64,000 nt of DNA, taken from positions 1 to 64,000 of the forward strand of contig JAILQO010000008.1 of NCBI GenBank assembly GCA_024698925.1, read 5' to 3'. The stretch comes from Bacteroidaceae bacterium. Lineage in GTDB: Bacteria; Bacteroidota; Bacteroidia; Bacteroidales; Bacteroidaceae. The position numbers were made by a program, and so were the translations under genes. Positions 1 to 7,721 of the stretch are shown one piece after another (within the stretch, counting starts at the first letter, position 1; every line of letters begins with the position of its first letter). The notes beneath the pieces were generated by a model. That model did not search any database and was not told where the DNA came from. It saw only the letters and a list, made by a program, of their open reading frames with translations.

Positions 1-324
1 AGCTGGACCACACCCGCGCTCAGCGGCAAGAAGGTTGGAGGCCTCACTCTCTCAGCTGATGGTTGCATGTACAGCCGTCGTGGCTACGGTGCTGCCGACC
101 TCAACCGCGACGATTTCGTCATTAACGCCTCCATAAGCCAGCCATTCCTCAGCGGCAAGCTCATCCTCCGCCTCCAGGCCTTCGACCTCCTGCACCAGCT
201 TTCTGCCACCGACTATAATGTCAACGCCCAAGGTCGCACCATCACCACCTACCGCTCCCTCCCGCACTATGTCATGCTCCATGCCGTCTGGCACTTCAAC
301 CGTAATCCTAAAAAGCAGCATTAA
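1..324 (+). CDS. outer-membrane beta-barrel / TonB-dependent receptor, C-terminal fragment
   Basis: The frame is open from the first base, so the start lies outside the window; only the last 107 residues are visible. They show alternating polar/aromatic strands typical of the end of an outer-membrane beta-barrel (SQPFLSGKLILRLQAFDLL, then YRSLPHYVMLHAVWHFN) and end in a short basic tail, as in the Bacteroidetes 'outer membrane beta-barrel family 3' receptors. This is family resemblance only; the plug and any N-terminal carboxypeptidase-like domain cannot be seen. A clear terminator follows about 45 bp after the stop codon, so this is the last gene of its transcript. Confidence 0.7.
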   Translation, partial: SWTTPALSGKKVGGLTLSADGCMYSRRGYGAADLNRDDFVINASISQPFLSGKLILRLQAFDLLHQLSATDYNVNAQGRTITTYRSLPHYVMLHAVWHFNRNPKKQH

Positions 325-369
325 AAATAGTTAGTATAAATGTAAATGCAGAAAACCTTAAGGCTGATG

Positions 370-406
370 GCCCCATTGCGTCGCGATGACACGATGGGGC
401 TTTTTT
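370..406 (+). terminator. rho-independent terminator of the beta-barrel gene
   Basis: A 7-bp stem GCCCCAT/ATGGGGC (370-376 with 394-400) is followed at once by TTTTTT. It sits 45 bp after the stop codon of the upstream gene. Confidence 0.8.
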
Positions 407-473
407 GTTCAGTCCTTGAGGAAACAATCTTGAATCGGCGAACAATAATGTTTTATACGCCTTTTAAAATTAT

Positions 474-551
474 TTTCATGCCGTGAAATAAATATTTCAA
501 GCTGTGAGAATATATTTTCATGACGTGATAATTCATTTTCAAGGTTTGAAA
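474..551 (+). promoter_or_regulatory. array of four palindromic operator-like repeats, 21-bp period
   Basis: Four copies of TTTCA-N5-TGAnA lie at 474-488, 495-509, 516-530 and 537-551. The period is exactly 21 bp (two helical turns), so all copies face the same side of the DNA. The outer copies are perfect inverted repeats (TTTCA/TGAAA); the inner two end in TGAGA and TGATA. The last copy abuts the TTTG of the promoter at 552-555. The arrangement suits cooperative binding of a dimeric regulator. Which protein binds is unknown; autoregulation by the HU-like product is one possibility. Confidence 0.6.
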
Positions 552-582
552 TTTGTTTTGTACAGTCTTTTGCGTATCTTTG
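552..582 (+). promoter_or_regulatory. promoter of the HU-like gene
   Basis: TTTG (552-555), 19-bp spacer, TATCTTTG (575-582) matches the Bacteroidetes -33/-7 consensus well. The start codon is 43 bp beyond the -7 box. Confidence 0.75.
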
Positions 583-625
583 TACCGCGAATCAGATAAT
601 TATAGACCGAATAACACATATTTTT

Positions 626-1264
626 ATGGCACAGTACATCAAAAAGGAAATGCCTGACCTGAACGGAGCAGGCTCTACAAAGGCTTATTACAAACTGAAG
701 ACTTGGCGCAAGTTGGACTATGACGAGTTCGTAAAACGATGCCATTCCATTCATGGCGCCTACGGAGAAAGCGCAATCAAGGGTGTTGTGGCAGCTGTCT
801 GCGAACACCTGGCCTACGAGATTTCCAACGGCTTCAGCGTGAAGATTGACGGGCTTGGAACATTCACGGCAAAGTTGGGTGTCAGGAGTGACAAGGAAAT
901 GGAGTCCTTCGAGGAAGGAACGACCAAGCGCAATGCCAAAAGCATCAAAGTCAAGGGCGTAGCATATAGAGCCGACAAGAACCTGACCAACAATATCGAC
1001 AGGAACTGCGACCTGGAACGTGGCGGTGAGGAACGTCTGCGGAGTCCTAAGTACTCGCTGGAAGAGCGTATAGAGCGGGCTCGCAAGTACCTCCAAAAGA
1101 ACGTTTACATGCGCGTCTATGAATATGCCACACTCACAGGACTCTCCAATGCCACGGCCTCACGTGAACTGAGACGTATAGCCTCGGATCCCGCCACAGG
1201 CATCATCAGCCAAGGGCGCAAGAGCGGAAAGCTCTACCTACTCGCAAAAATAAATGACGAATGA
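626..1264 (+). CDS. HU/IHF-like DNA-binding protein with C-terminal winged-helix-like region
   Basis: 212 residues. Residues about 30-115 resemble the HU-like fold common in Bacteroidetes: helical start (DYDEFVKRCHSIHG, then a helix to about residue 67), then the strand motif VKIDGLGTFTAKLG (72-85) where HU carries its beta arm. Residues about 140-212 form a second DNA-binding-like unit with a helix-turn-helix pattern (YATLTGLSNATASRELRRIA) followed by a wing-like ISQGRKSGKLYLLA. So it looks like an HU body fused to a winged helix, longer than the roughly 90 residues of classical HU. It is a single-gene transcript with a strong promoter and a four-fold palindromic array upstream. The role is probably nucleoid binding or sequence-specific regulation; the target is unknown. 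Confidence 0.75.
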   Translation: MAQYIKKEMPDLNGAGSTKAYYKLKTWRKLDYDEFVKRCHSIHGAYGESAIKGVVAAVCEHLAYEISNGFSVKIDGLGTFTAKLGVRSDKEMESFEEGTTKRNAKSIKVKGVAYRADKNLTNNIDRNCDLERGGEERLRSPKYSLEERIERARKYLQKNVYMRVYEYATLTGLSNATASRELRRIASDPATGIISQGRKSGKLYLLAKINDE

Positions 1265-1311
1265 CAAATGACGCGCTTGGCCTAGGCCAAGCGCGTCATT
1301 TGTCATTCGTC
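1256..1311. terminator. 56-bp perfect palindrome at the convergent HU/esterase junction
   Basis: Both 28-nt arms match perfectly about the centre GGCCT/AGGCC (1283/1284), with no spacer. The left arm contains the stop codon of the HU-like gene (1262-1264). The right end is 20 bp from the stop of the opposite-strand esterase. It could fold in either transcript and act as a bidirectional terminator, although no T-tract follows. It shares the 14-mer CGTCATTTGTCATT with the repeat at 5773-5786. Confidence 0.65.
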
Positions 1312-1330
1312 TTTCGTAATTCTTCAATCA

Positions 1331-2296
1331 TCATTTTTCCTTTTTTCGCGCTTCGTCGAGGAAACGGATCATGTGCTGGAGGTTCTCGTCGGTGTACATT
1401 GCAAAGCCATGACCGCCTTCGGGCACGAAGGTGGCTTCTGTGCGGACACCGACGGCCTTGAGCGTCTCATAGAACTTACGGCCCTGGCAGCAGGGGACTA
1501 CGTTGTCCTTCTCGCCGTGGAAGATGATGACGGGCGGATCGGTGGGGTCCACGTAGCTGACGGCACTGAGGCTGAGGTACTTGTCGGGCTCCTCGGACAG
1601 CTTGGAGCGCAGGAGCACATCCTCGGGACTGCGGTCGCCCATGGTCATGTGCTCATCGCAATCCATAGCGGTGAGGTCGATGGGGCCTGACCAGTCGCAG
1701 CAGGCTGCAACGGCGCTACTCTCACTGGTATAGTTGCCAAGCGAGCCTTCGAGGTCGATGTCCACGGTGCCTACCTGTGCCCGCAGGGTGCCGCTGGTGA
1801 CGGCGGTCATGGAGGCCAGATGGCCACCGGACGAGAAGCCGCTGGTGGCGATGAACGACGAGGCAAACTTGTACTTGGCGGCCTCACCGCGAATGAAGCG
1901 CACCACGGCACGGATATCATGCAGCTGGGCCGGCCATGCGGCATCACCGCTGGAACGGTGGTTGGGGCAGACAACGGCGTAGCCCGCCTTGAGCAGCGCG
2001 TTGACGATGGTGCCCAGGTCGGCGGCTCCCTTGCCGCTGTTGCTGAACCAGGCGCTGCCGTAGATGTGAATCACGACGGGATAGGAGGCGCGCTCCTGCT
2101 TGGGGAGGTAGATGTCGCAGGTGTGGTAGGCCTGATCGTCGCCAGCGTAGTTGACGTCCTTCCACACATGGGAGGTCTCCAGCTGGACGTCGGTCTTCTG
2201 GACACCGCCAAAGCCGCCTGCGGGCTGCGCCTCCATGATGCCCGTCCCAAGGGACAGGGCAATCAGGAGAACGAAGAGTCTGAAAGTTAGCTTCAT
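1331..2296 (-). CDS. secreted alpha/beta-hydrolase, carbohydrate-esterase-like
   Basis: 321 residues with an N-terminal signal peptide (about 1-23). The alpha/beta-hydrolase parts are in order: oxyanion segment HIYGSAW (77-83, usually HGGxW), nucleophile elbow GFSSG (Ser155), acid Asp264 in FHGEKD, and His296 in EGGHGF. This is the layout of the acetyl-xylan-esterase/lipase-like subfamily often found beside Bacteroidetes glycosidases. It lies 31 bp downstream of the GH43 gene on the same strand, so the two are probably co-transcribed and the esterase may deacylate the GH43 substrate. The actual acyl group is not evident from sequence. The Tyr in the oxyanion motif is slightly unusual. Confidence 0.8.
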   Translation of the reverse strand: MKLTFRLFVLLIALSLGTGIMEAQPAGGFGGVQKTDVQLETSHVWKDVNYAGDDQAYHTCDIYLPKQERASYPVVIHIYGSAWFSNSGKGAADLGTIVNALLKAGYAVVCPNHRSSGDAAWPAQLHDIRAVVRFIRGEAAKYKFASSFIATSGFSSGGHLASMTAVTSGTLRAQVGTVDIDLEGSLGNYTSESSAVAACCDWSGPIDLTAMDCDEHMTMGDRSPEDVLLRSKLSEEPDKYLSLSAVSYVDPTDPPVIIFHGEKDNVVPCCQGRKFYETLKAVGVRTEATFVPEGGHGFAMYTDENLQHMIRFLDEARKKEK

Positions 2297-2327
2297 AAGG
2301 TAATTAAGTCGTTGATGGAAGATGTTC

Positions 2328-4382
2328 TTAGTTAATCAGATAGGTCTTGGTCTTGCCCTGCCAGGTAGCCTTGACGGTGGCACGGCCGGCAGCGATGGGA
2401 CTGATATCAAAGGTCACACCGGGCGCGGAAGTGGCTTTCAGCACAGAGCTGTCACGCAGCGGAGCATAGACCTGATAGTGGGTCACGTCGGTGTAGCCGT
2501 TGGCATTGTTGGAATAGAGGGGTGCTTCGGGCAACTGCAGGCGCTGGCCATCGACGGTGATAACCACCTCTGGAGCAGGTGCGGGCTGGGTGAACGAGGT
2601 GCCCTTGCTGAAGCCGACTCCGTGGAGGTCGAAGAGGCCCACGGGGCGCTGCGGCTGCTGGCGACGACCCATCTGCGGACGGCGGCCTTGCTGGGGTTGC
2701 TGCACCTCAGGACCTTCGACAACGAAGTAGATGGCGTGCTTGCCTGTGAGGCCCTCGACATCAGGTACGGCAACGCGGTAGGTTTGAGGTCGTTTGGGGG
2801 CGTCGGCAGGGACATTGACGACTGCAATCTCGCGGCCGTTCCATACCTTATTATTATAGGGGCCATCAAGCATGACATGAATCTTGAAAGCGCCATGACC
2901 ACTGGGAGTGAGGTTCAGGTTGAGGGTCGTGTTATCGCCTTTCTTGGTGCCCTCGAAAGCGGGAAGGCCCTTTGCGGCCTGTGCCAGACCGCCGAAGCCA
3001 AAGTACTTGAAGCCCACAATGCCGCCATTCTTGATGCCGGCCAGATCCATGTGATTGGACCATACATCGTGATTGTCCTGCAGCCACTCGTTGGAGCTGG
3101 GGCCAGTCATGTAGCAGGCAATGCCGGCGCTGTAATACTGATAGGGAGGCAAACCGAAGATCTGGAAGCCTTCGCTGGTGACCTCTGCGCCGCGATATTC
3201 GTTGCCGTCGGCAGCCTTGGCGGTCCATTCATTGTTCTTCGTGAAGGGGTCGTAAGCGGTGATGCGGACTTGACCACCCTTGGCAACGGGCTTCTTGTCC
3301 CACTCAATCTTCACGGGCGCCACCATCGCCTGACGGGCATTGGCGAAGCCACGGGGCGGACGATGGTAGAAGACATACCACTGACCGTTGATTTCCTGCA
3401 GGGAGCCGTGCGTGTTGTGAGCGGCATTGGAGGTCGTGATCTTGGAGCCGTCCTCGTTCAACACGACACCGCGGGAATCGACCAGCACACCACCGGCGCG
3501 CCACGGGCCCAGCGGAGAGTCGCCATAGGCGTAACGCAGGGCGCTGTTGGTATTGCCGAGGCCGTATTCCTTGCCGCTATAGCCGGAGAAGACCATCACG
3601 TATTTGTTGCCGACTTTGCGGATGCTACTGGCCTCGAAGAAGTTGAAATCCAAGGGATTCTGGCCTTCATAAAGGGCGGTGTAGGTAGAGCCCTCGCGGT
3701 CCAGGAGGCGGCCATCATGGCTGCTGGCAGGGATGAAGGGGTCTATCAATTCTGTACCGGGACGCTTGCTGAACATCGTGTTCTGGTCGAGCTGGTAAGC
3801 CGTTGAATGCTGGAAGCCGTAGAAGACGTAAGCACGGAAGCCGCGAGCATAGTCGGGATCTTTCTTATCCGTGATATTCTCCACGAAGACGCTGGGGTCG
3901 AAGTCTATCAACGAGCCTTCAACACAGGCACGGCCGTCGGGGGTCAGATTCACAGGCGTGAAAGGGCCATTGGGGCGGTCGCCCTTACAGACCATACCTA
4001 CACGACGCCAGCCGCGGCTATGGGGATAGAGCCAATAGGTGCGCTTACCCGTCTGGCGGTCATTGACTTCCACGAGATCAGGCGCAAACATCGTATCCCA
4101 GCGGCCATCCACGAAGTAGGAGAAAATCGGGCCCTCATCGCGCCACTGCGTCAAATCCTCCACGGGAGCAGACCACATGCGGACATCATTACCGCAATAC
4201 TCGGAATAATGCGTATCGTGAGAGCCGATGATATAAGCGCGGTACTTGCCTGGATGATCGGGATCGGCAAACACGCGGGGTTCGCCATCGGGAAGATGTT
4301 CCCACAAGGGAAGATAGGGGTTTTGAGCTTGGCTGACAACGGCCAGCGCCATCACAGAGAGCTGTAAGAAAAATCGCTTCAT
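2328..4382 (-). CDS. secreted GH43-like beta-propeller glycosidase with C-terminal carbohydrate-binding region
   Basis: 684 residues from the ATG that opens the signal peptide MKRFFLQLSVMALAVVSQAQ; a longer frame upstream lacks signal features. The N-terminal half is a five-bladed propeller of GH43 type: base Asp40 in VFADPDHPGKY, pKa-modulating Asp102 in MFAPDLVEVND, and likely acid Glu250 in NFFEASSIRKVGNKYVM. From about residue 400 comes a CBM6-like beta-sandwich, and the C-terminus is a further beta-rich module. It probably removes arabinose, xylose or galactose side groups in the periplasm or on the cell surface; the exact subfamily is not readable. It is the first gene of an operon with the esterase and is divergent from the acyltransferase. 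Confidence 0.82.
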   Translation of the reverse strand: MKRFFLQLSVMALAVVSQAQNPYLPLWEHLPDGEPRVFADPDHPGKYRAYIIGSHDTHYSEYCGNDVRMWSAPVEDLTQWRDEGPIFSYFVDGRWDTMFAPDLVEVNDRQTGKRTYWLYPHSRGWRRVGMVCKGDRPNGPFTPVNLTPDGRACVEGSLIDFDPSVFVENITDKKDPDYARGFRAYVFYGFQHSTAYQLDQNTMFSKRPGTELIDPFIPASSHDGRLLDREGSTYTALYEGQNPLDFNFFEASSIRKVGNKYVMVFSGYSGKEYGLGNTNSALRYAYGDSPLGPWRAGGVLVDSRGVVLNEDGSKITTSNAAHNTHGSLQEINGQWYVFYHRPPRGFANARQAMVAPVKIEWDKKPVAKGGQVRITAYDPFTKNNEWTAKAADGNEYRGAEVTSEGFQIFGLPPYQYYSAGIACYMTGPSSNEWLQDNHDVWSNHMDLAGIKNGGIVGFKYFGFGGLAQAAKGLPAFEGTKKGDNTTLNLNLTPSGHGAFKIHVMLDGPYNNKVWNGREIAVVNVPADAPKRPQTYRVAVPDVEGLTGKHAIYFVVEGPEVQQPQQGRRPQMGRRQQPQRPVGLFDLHGVGFSKGTSFTQPAPAPEVVITVDGQRLQLPEAPLYSNNANGYTDVTHYQVYAPLRDSSVLKATSAPGVTFDISPIAAGRATVKATWQGKTKTYLIN

Positions 4383-4417
4383 AGGTAAAAGATGATTATA
4401 ATGAATAAAATACTGCG

Positions 4418-4425
4418 CAAAGGTA
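4418..4425 (-). promoter_or_regulatory. -7 box for the GH43-esterase operon
   Basis: TACCTTTG on the minus strand, 35 bp upstream of the GH43 start codon. No good -33 element is visible. Confidence 0.5.
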
Positions 4426-4540
4426 GCCATTTCCCGCAAAAGCTGGTTTTACTGACGTTTCTTTTTCTTCTTTTCATGTTACAAAGCAGGTATAAAGCGA
4501 AAAAAATGACGTTTTCTGCTTTCATACACCAAACTTTTCA

Positions 4541-4548
4541 TACCTTTG
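4541..4548 (+). promoter_or_regulatory. -7 box for the acyltransferase gene
   Basis: TACCTTTG, 32 bp before the chosen ATG at 4581. With 4418-4425 it forms a divergent promoter region. Its position downstream of earlier in-frame ATGs supports the shorter start. Confidence 0.55.
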
Positions 4549-4580
4549 CACGGATTCAACCACAAAAAACACTTTTCACC

Positions 4581-5771
4581 ATGCAAACGAATCATCGTAT
4601 CGTCTGGCTTGACTGGCTTCGCGTCTGCGCCTGCTTCATGGTCATGATTGTTCATTCAACAGAACCTTTCTACCTCGGCGGCGAAGGCTCGCGGATTCTC
4701 ACGGGAACAGATGCCTTCTGGGCGGCATTCTTCGATTCCTTTGTGCGCGCCTGCGTGCCACTATTTATTATCGCTTCGAGCTATCTGCTCTTCCCCGTGC
4801 AGACCAGCACTGGCGACTTCTTCCGCCGGCGCTTGGGACGCCTGCTTGTGCCGTTTGTGGTCTGGTCGTTGGCCTACGCACTGATCTGGGGCGAGCCCGT
4901 GGAGAACCTGCAGGGCCTGCTCTTGAACTTCAACTACTCGGCCGGCCACCTCTGGTTTGTTTATATGTTGCTGGGCATTTACCTGTTGATGCCACTGCTC
5001 TCGCCTTGGGCGGAGCGCGTGGGACGACGCGAGCTGCTGGGCTATCTGGCTGTATGGTGGTTCACGCTGCTCATCCCCTTCATCCGCGAATGGGCTTCGG
5101 GTGGTGAACTGCTGGTCATCCACGGCCCCACTGGCATTCCCAATCCAGCCCCCTACCCGCTTTGGGGCGAGGCCAGCTGGAACGGCTATGGCTTGTTCTA
5201 CTACGTTAGCGGTTTTATCGGGTACCTGCTCTTAGGGCTCTATTTTCGTCGCTTCGTGCCGGAATTGTCTTGGAAACGCACATGCTTCATTGCCCTCCCC
5301 ACGTGGCTGGCAGGCTTCGTGCTCTGCTTTGGCGGCTTCCTCGTCCGCGCCCTTGCCTCTGCCACCTCCTTCCCCATTGAGGGACCCGTGGACTTGGCCG
5401 TAGGCTGGGAAACGCCCTGGTATAACGATACGCTCGGCGTGGCCCTCATGACCATCGGTTGGGTGCTGTTGTTCCGCAAGTTCGGCAAGGTGCAGGCATC
5501 CAAGGAGCCGCAAGGCGACCCGACGTCCCCGTCGCTGCTCACAGCCGTCAGCAAAGCCAGCTATGGCATGTATCTCTGCCACATGTTCGTACTGGCCTAC
5601 GCCTCTGCGGCCTGCCGCAACTGGCTCGGCACGGGCTCCGACGGCATCCTCGGTCCTTGGACGACGCCCGTAGAAATCCTCCTCACGGCCCTCATTACCT
5701 TCTCTTTCACAGCCATAGCCTGCACGCTACTACAGCGTATTCCCAAGGTCGGGAAGTGGGTAGTTGGCTAA
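4581..5771 (+). CDS. membrane acyltransferase, acyltransferase-3 (OafA/WecH-like) family
   Basis: 396 residues. It opens with the family signature RIVWLDWLRVCACFMVMIVH (transmembrane helix 1 with the Asp-Trp-Leu-Arg segment and a His at its end) and has about ten hydrophobic segments, including VRACVPLFIIASSYLLF and SAGHLWFVYMLLGIYLLMPLL. The family moves acetyl or succinyl groups from the cytoplasm onto sugars outside the inner membrane. The ATG at 4581 was chosen because it follows the -7 box and starts directly at the signature. It lies next to a probable deacylating esterase and another acetyltransferase-like gene. The substrate is unknown. Confidence 0.82.
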   Translation: MQTNHRIVWLDWLRVCACFMVMIVHSTEPFYLGGEGSRILTGTDAFWAAFFDSFVRACVPLFIIASSYLLFPVQTSTGDFFRRRLGRLLVPFVVWSLAYALIWGEPVENLQGLLLNFNYSAGHLWFVYMLLGIYLLMPLLSPWAERVGRRELLGYLAVWWFTLLIPFIREWASGGELLVIHGPTGIPNPAPYPLWGEASWNGYGLFYYVSGFIGYLLLGLYFRRFVPELSWKRTCFIALPTWLAGFVLCFGGFLVRALASATSFPIEGPVDLAVGWETPWYNDTLGVALMTIGWVLLFRKFGKVQASKEPQGDPTSPSLLTAVSKASYGMYLCHMFVLAYASAACRNWLGTGSDGILGPWTTPVEILLTALITFSFTAIACTLLQRIPKVGKWVVG

Positions 5772-5772
5772 T

Positions 5773-5836
5773 CGTCATTTGTCATTAGCTTCGCTGACTT
5801 TTGTCATTCATCATTCGTCATTCATCATTCGTCATT
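5773..5836 (+). repeat. short tandem repeat between the two acyltransferase genes
   Basis: The 69-bp gap consists of variants of GTCATT. A 14-bp unit GTCATTCATCATTC is repeated at 5803-5816 and 5817-5830, followed by a partial third copy. The first part (5773-5786) is identical to 14 bp of the palindrome at 1256-1311, which points to a dispersed repeat family. Confidence 0.65.
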
Positions 5837-5840
5837 AAAT

Positions 5841-6941
5841 ATGTCTCGTCTTCAATCCCTTGATGCCCTTCGCGGCTTTGATTTGTTTTTTATCATGGGC
5901 GGTGCCACGATGCTGGCAGCCCTGAACGAATGGCTTCCGTGTGGATTCACGGAGGAACTGGCCATTCAGATGAAACACGTTGCGTGGAACGGCCTCACAC
6001 ACCACGACACGATTTTCCCGCTGTTCCTCTTCATCGCCGGCATCTCCTTTCCCTTCTCGCTGGCTAAGCAACGCGCCAACGGCCGTAGCGAATGGCAAAT
6101 CCATCGCAAGGTCATTGTACGCGGCATTTTGCTGGTGACGTTTGGCATACTCTACAATGGCCTATTGGATCACTGGGATTTCGCTAACGCCCGCTACGCC
6201 AGCGTCCTCGGGCGCATCGGCCTGGCTTGGATGTTTGCGGCCCTCATATTCATCCACACCGGATGGCGCGCTCGCGGCGTGATTACCGCGTCCATACTCG
6301 TCGGCTACTATCTTCTGGCCCGCTTTGTCCCTGCGCCCGACGCCGCTGGAGCAGACATTTTCAGCGCCCAAGGCTCCATCATCGGCTATGTGGACAGGCT
6401 GCTTCTCCCAGGAATACTTTACGGCGGCAATTATGACCCCGAAGGCATTTTGGGCATTATCCCCGCCATTGCAACAGCCTTGCTCGGCATGTTCACGGGC
6501 GAGTGGGTTAAGCTGGATCGCGAAGGACTCACCCCGCGCAGAAAAGCGCTGTGGATGGTTGCAGCAGGCATATTACTGGGCATCGCAGGATGGCTCTGGA
6601 GCTTCGACTTCCCCATCAACAAAGCCCTGTGGACCAGCAGCTTCGTCCTCGTTGTAGCATCCTACTCGCTGCTCCTCTTCGCGCTCTTCTACTACGTGAT
6701 TGACATCCTGCAGTGGCGCCGCTGGACGCTTTTCTTCACCGTCATCGGCATGAATTCCATCACCATCTACCTTGGCCAAAAATTCATCCGATTTGCTTAC
6801 ACGTCCGAAAAGTTATTTGGCGGCCTCATCAATCTGCTCCCGGAGAACAGTCATGCCTTCCTCAATGCCGCAGGCTACATCACCGTCTGCTGGCTTTTCC
6901 TTTACATCCTCTATCGTAATCGCCTATTCCTCAAGGTTTAG
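5841..6941 (+). CDS. DUF5009 / HGSNAT-like membrane acetyltransferase
   Basis: 366 residues, many transmembrane segments. The start RLQSLDALRGFDLFFIMGG and the later HHDTIFPLFLFIAGISFPFS match the DUF5009 family, related to the catalytic domain of heparan-alpha-glucosaminide N-acetyltransferase. In that family a conserved His in the loop after the first helices accepts the acetyl group; HH is present here around residues 54-55. The likely role is transfer of acetyl across the inner membrane to an amino- or hydroxy-sugar. It follows another acyltransferase by 69 bp on the same strand. The function is inferred from family only. Confidence 0.75.
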   Translation: MSRLQSLDALRGFDLFFIMGGATMLAALNEWLPCGFTEELAIQMKHVAWNGLTHHDTIFPLFLFIAGISFPFSLAKQRANGRSEWQIHRKVIVRGILLVTFGILYNGLLDHWDFANARYASVLGRIGLAWMFAALIFIHTGWRARGVITASILVGYYLLARFVPAPDAAGADIFSAQGSIIGYVDRLLLPGILYGGNYDPEGILGIIPAIATALLGMFTGEWVKLDREGLTPRRKALWMVAAGILLGIAGWLWSFDFPINKALWTSSFVLVVASYSLLLFALFYYVIDILQWRRWTLFFTVIGMNSITIYLGQKFIRFAYTSEKLFGGLINLLPENSHAFLNAAGYITVCWLFLYILYRNRLFLKV

Positions 6942-6981
6942 AAAGACACACCGCCCCCATACAGGACCTTTCTGCGACAAA

Positions 6982-7078
6982 TTATATCGCGAGCGATGCA
7001 TTGTTAAATGTTCTAAAAAAATCAATTGCATCGCTCGCGATATAAAATATTGTCCTTACCTTTGTATCGCAAGCGATA
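6982..7078 (+). promoter_or_regulatory. three operator-like palindromes upstream of the OhrR-type gene
   Basis: The motif TATCGC-NN-GCGATA occurs at 6985-6998 (last base differs), 7029-7042 (first base differs) and 7065-7078 (TATCGCAAGCGATA, perfect). Sites 1 and 2 also form a 19-bp perfect inverted repeat (6982-7000 with 7027-7045). Site 2 covers the expected -33 position; site 3 begins right after the -7 box and covers the transcription start. This is a typical repressor arrangement, so autorepression is likely. Confidence 0.7.
7057..7064 (+). promoter_or_regulatory. -7 box of the OhrR-type gene
   Basis: TACCTTTG, lying between palindromes 2 and 3 and 26 bp before the start codon. Confidence 0.65.
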
Positions 7079-7090
7079 GAGATTGGCATC

Positions 7091-7549
7091 ATGTATAAGC
7101 AACTTAAATTAGACCACCAGCTTTGTTTCCGCCTATATGCGGCAGCAAGAATGGTTATGCAGGCTTATACGCCCTTACTTCACAATCTCGGCATTACATA
7201 CCCTCAGTATCTGGTACTGATGGTGCTTTGGGAGAATGACGGACAGCCCGTGAACGACATCGCGCACCGCCTGCTGCTGGAAACAAATACCGTGACACCC
7301 CTGCTGCAACGCATGGAGAAAGAAGGATTGGTGACACGGCACCGTGGTACAGTGGACAAGCGCCAGCAAATTGTATCGCTGACCCAGAAGGGCAAAGAGC
7401 TGGAAGAAAGCGCTTCCGCAGTACCACTTGGGCTGGGCAAACGGATGGCCTCCTGCCCGATGAAACTGGATGACTATATTCTAATGGCGCAGCAGTTGGA
7501 CAGCATCGTAGAGGCACTCAAAGAAGACAAAACAGCAAAACAGAAATAA
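7091..7549 (+). CDS. ohrR: MarR-family organic peroxide sensor, OhrR type
   Basis: 152 residues. The N-terminus LDHQLCFRLYAAARMVMQAY and LGITYPQYLVLMVLWE are the OhrR hallmarks. Cys12, Tyr26 and Tyr37 have the same spacing as Cys15, Tyr29 and Tyr40 of Bacillus subtilis OhrR. A second Cys122 suggests a two-cysteine sensor like that of Xanthomonas. The winged helix covers about residues 48-100 (VNDIAHRLLLETNTVTPLLQRMEKEGL, wing RHRGTVDKRQQIVSLT). Family role: a repressor that leaves DNA when an organic hydroperoxide oxidises the N-terminal Cys. No ohr/osmC gene is nearby, so the regulated partner is elsewhere or different. Three matching palindromes overlap its promoter. Confidence 0.85.
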   Translation: MYKQLKLDHQLCFRLYAAARMVMQAYTPLLHNLGITYPQYLVLMVLWENDGQPVNDIAHRLLLETNTVTPLLQRMEKEGLVTRHRGTVDKRQQIVSLTQKGKELEESASAVPLGLGKRMASCPMKLDDYILMAQQLDSIVEALKEDKTAKQK

Positions 7550-7642
7550 CTAATATCCAAAAGAATATCTTATTTGACCTATATAAGAACTTGAAGCAAC
7601 GCGAAAACAATCGCAACACATCCACAAGAATCATAGTTATGC

Positions 7643-7682
7643 AAAAAATCCGCAAGAAACGTAAAACTCTTGCGGATTTTTT
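7643..7682 (+). terminator. rho-independent terminator after ohrR
   Basis: A 15-bp stem (7643-7657 with 7668-7682, core ATCCGCAAGA/TCTTGCGGAT) whose right arm ends in TTTTTT. The -7 box of the next gene starts 2 bp later. Confidence 0.8.
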
Positions 7683-7683
7683 G

Positions 7684-7691
7684 TACCTTTG
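7684..7691 (+). promoter_or_regulatory. -7 box for the propeller-hydrolase gene
   Basis: TACCTTTG directly after the terminator, 30 bp before the ATG at 7722. Any -33 element would lie within the terminator stem; none is clear. Confidence 0.5.
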
Positions 7692-7721
7692 TGCGCAAAT
7701 CAGACAATCTACATCAACCTT

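Noticed and set aside
474-551. CRISPR-like repeat array
   Set aside because: Units are only 15 bp with 6-bp gaps and are palindromic operators; no spacers and no cas genes.
2322-3806. Open frame of 494 codons on the + strand
   Set aside because: It lies exactly opposite the GH43 gene, which has a signal peptide and catalytic motifs; the + strand product has low-complexity Gly/Ala/Val-rich wording without a family.
7091-7549. Generic antibiotic-resistance MarR regulator
   Set aside because: The Cys12/Tyr26/Tyr37 spacing matches peroxide-sensing OhrR, and no efflux gene is adjacent.
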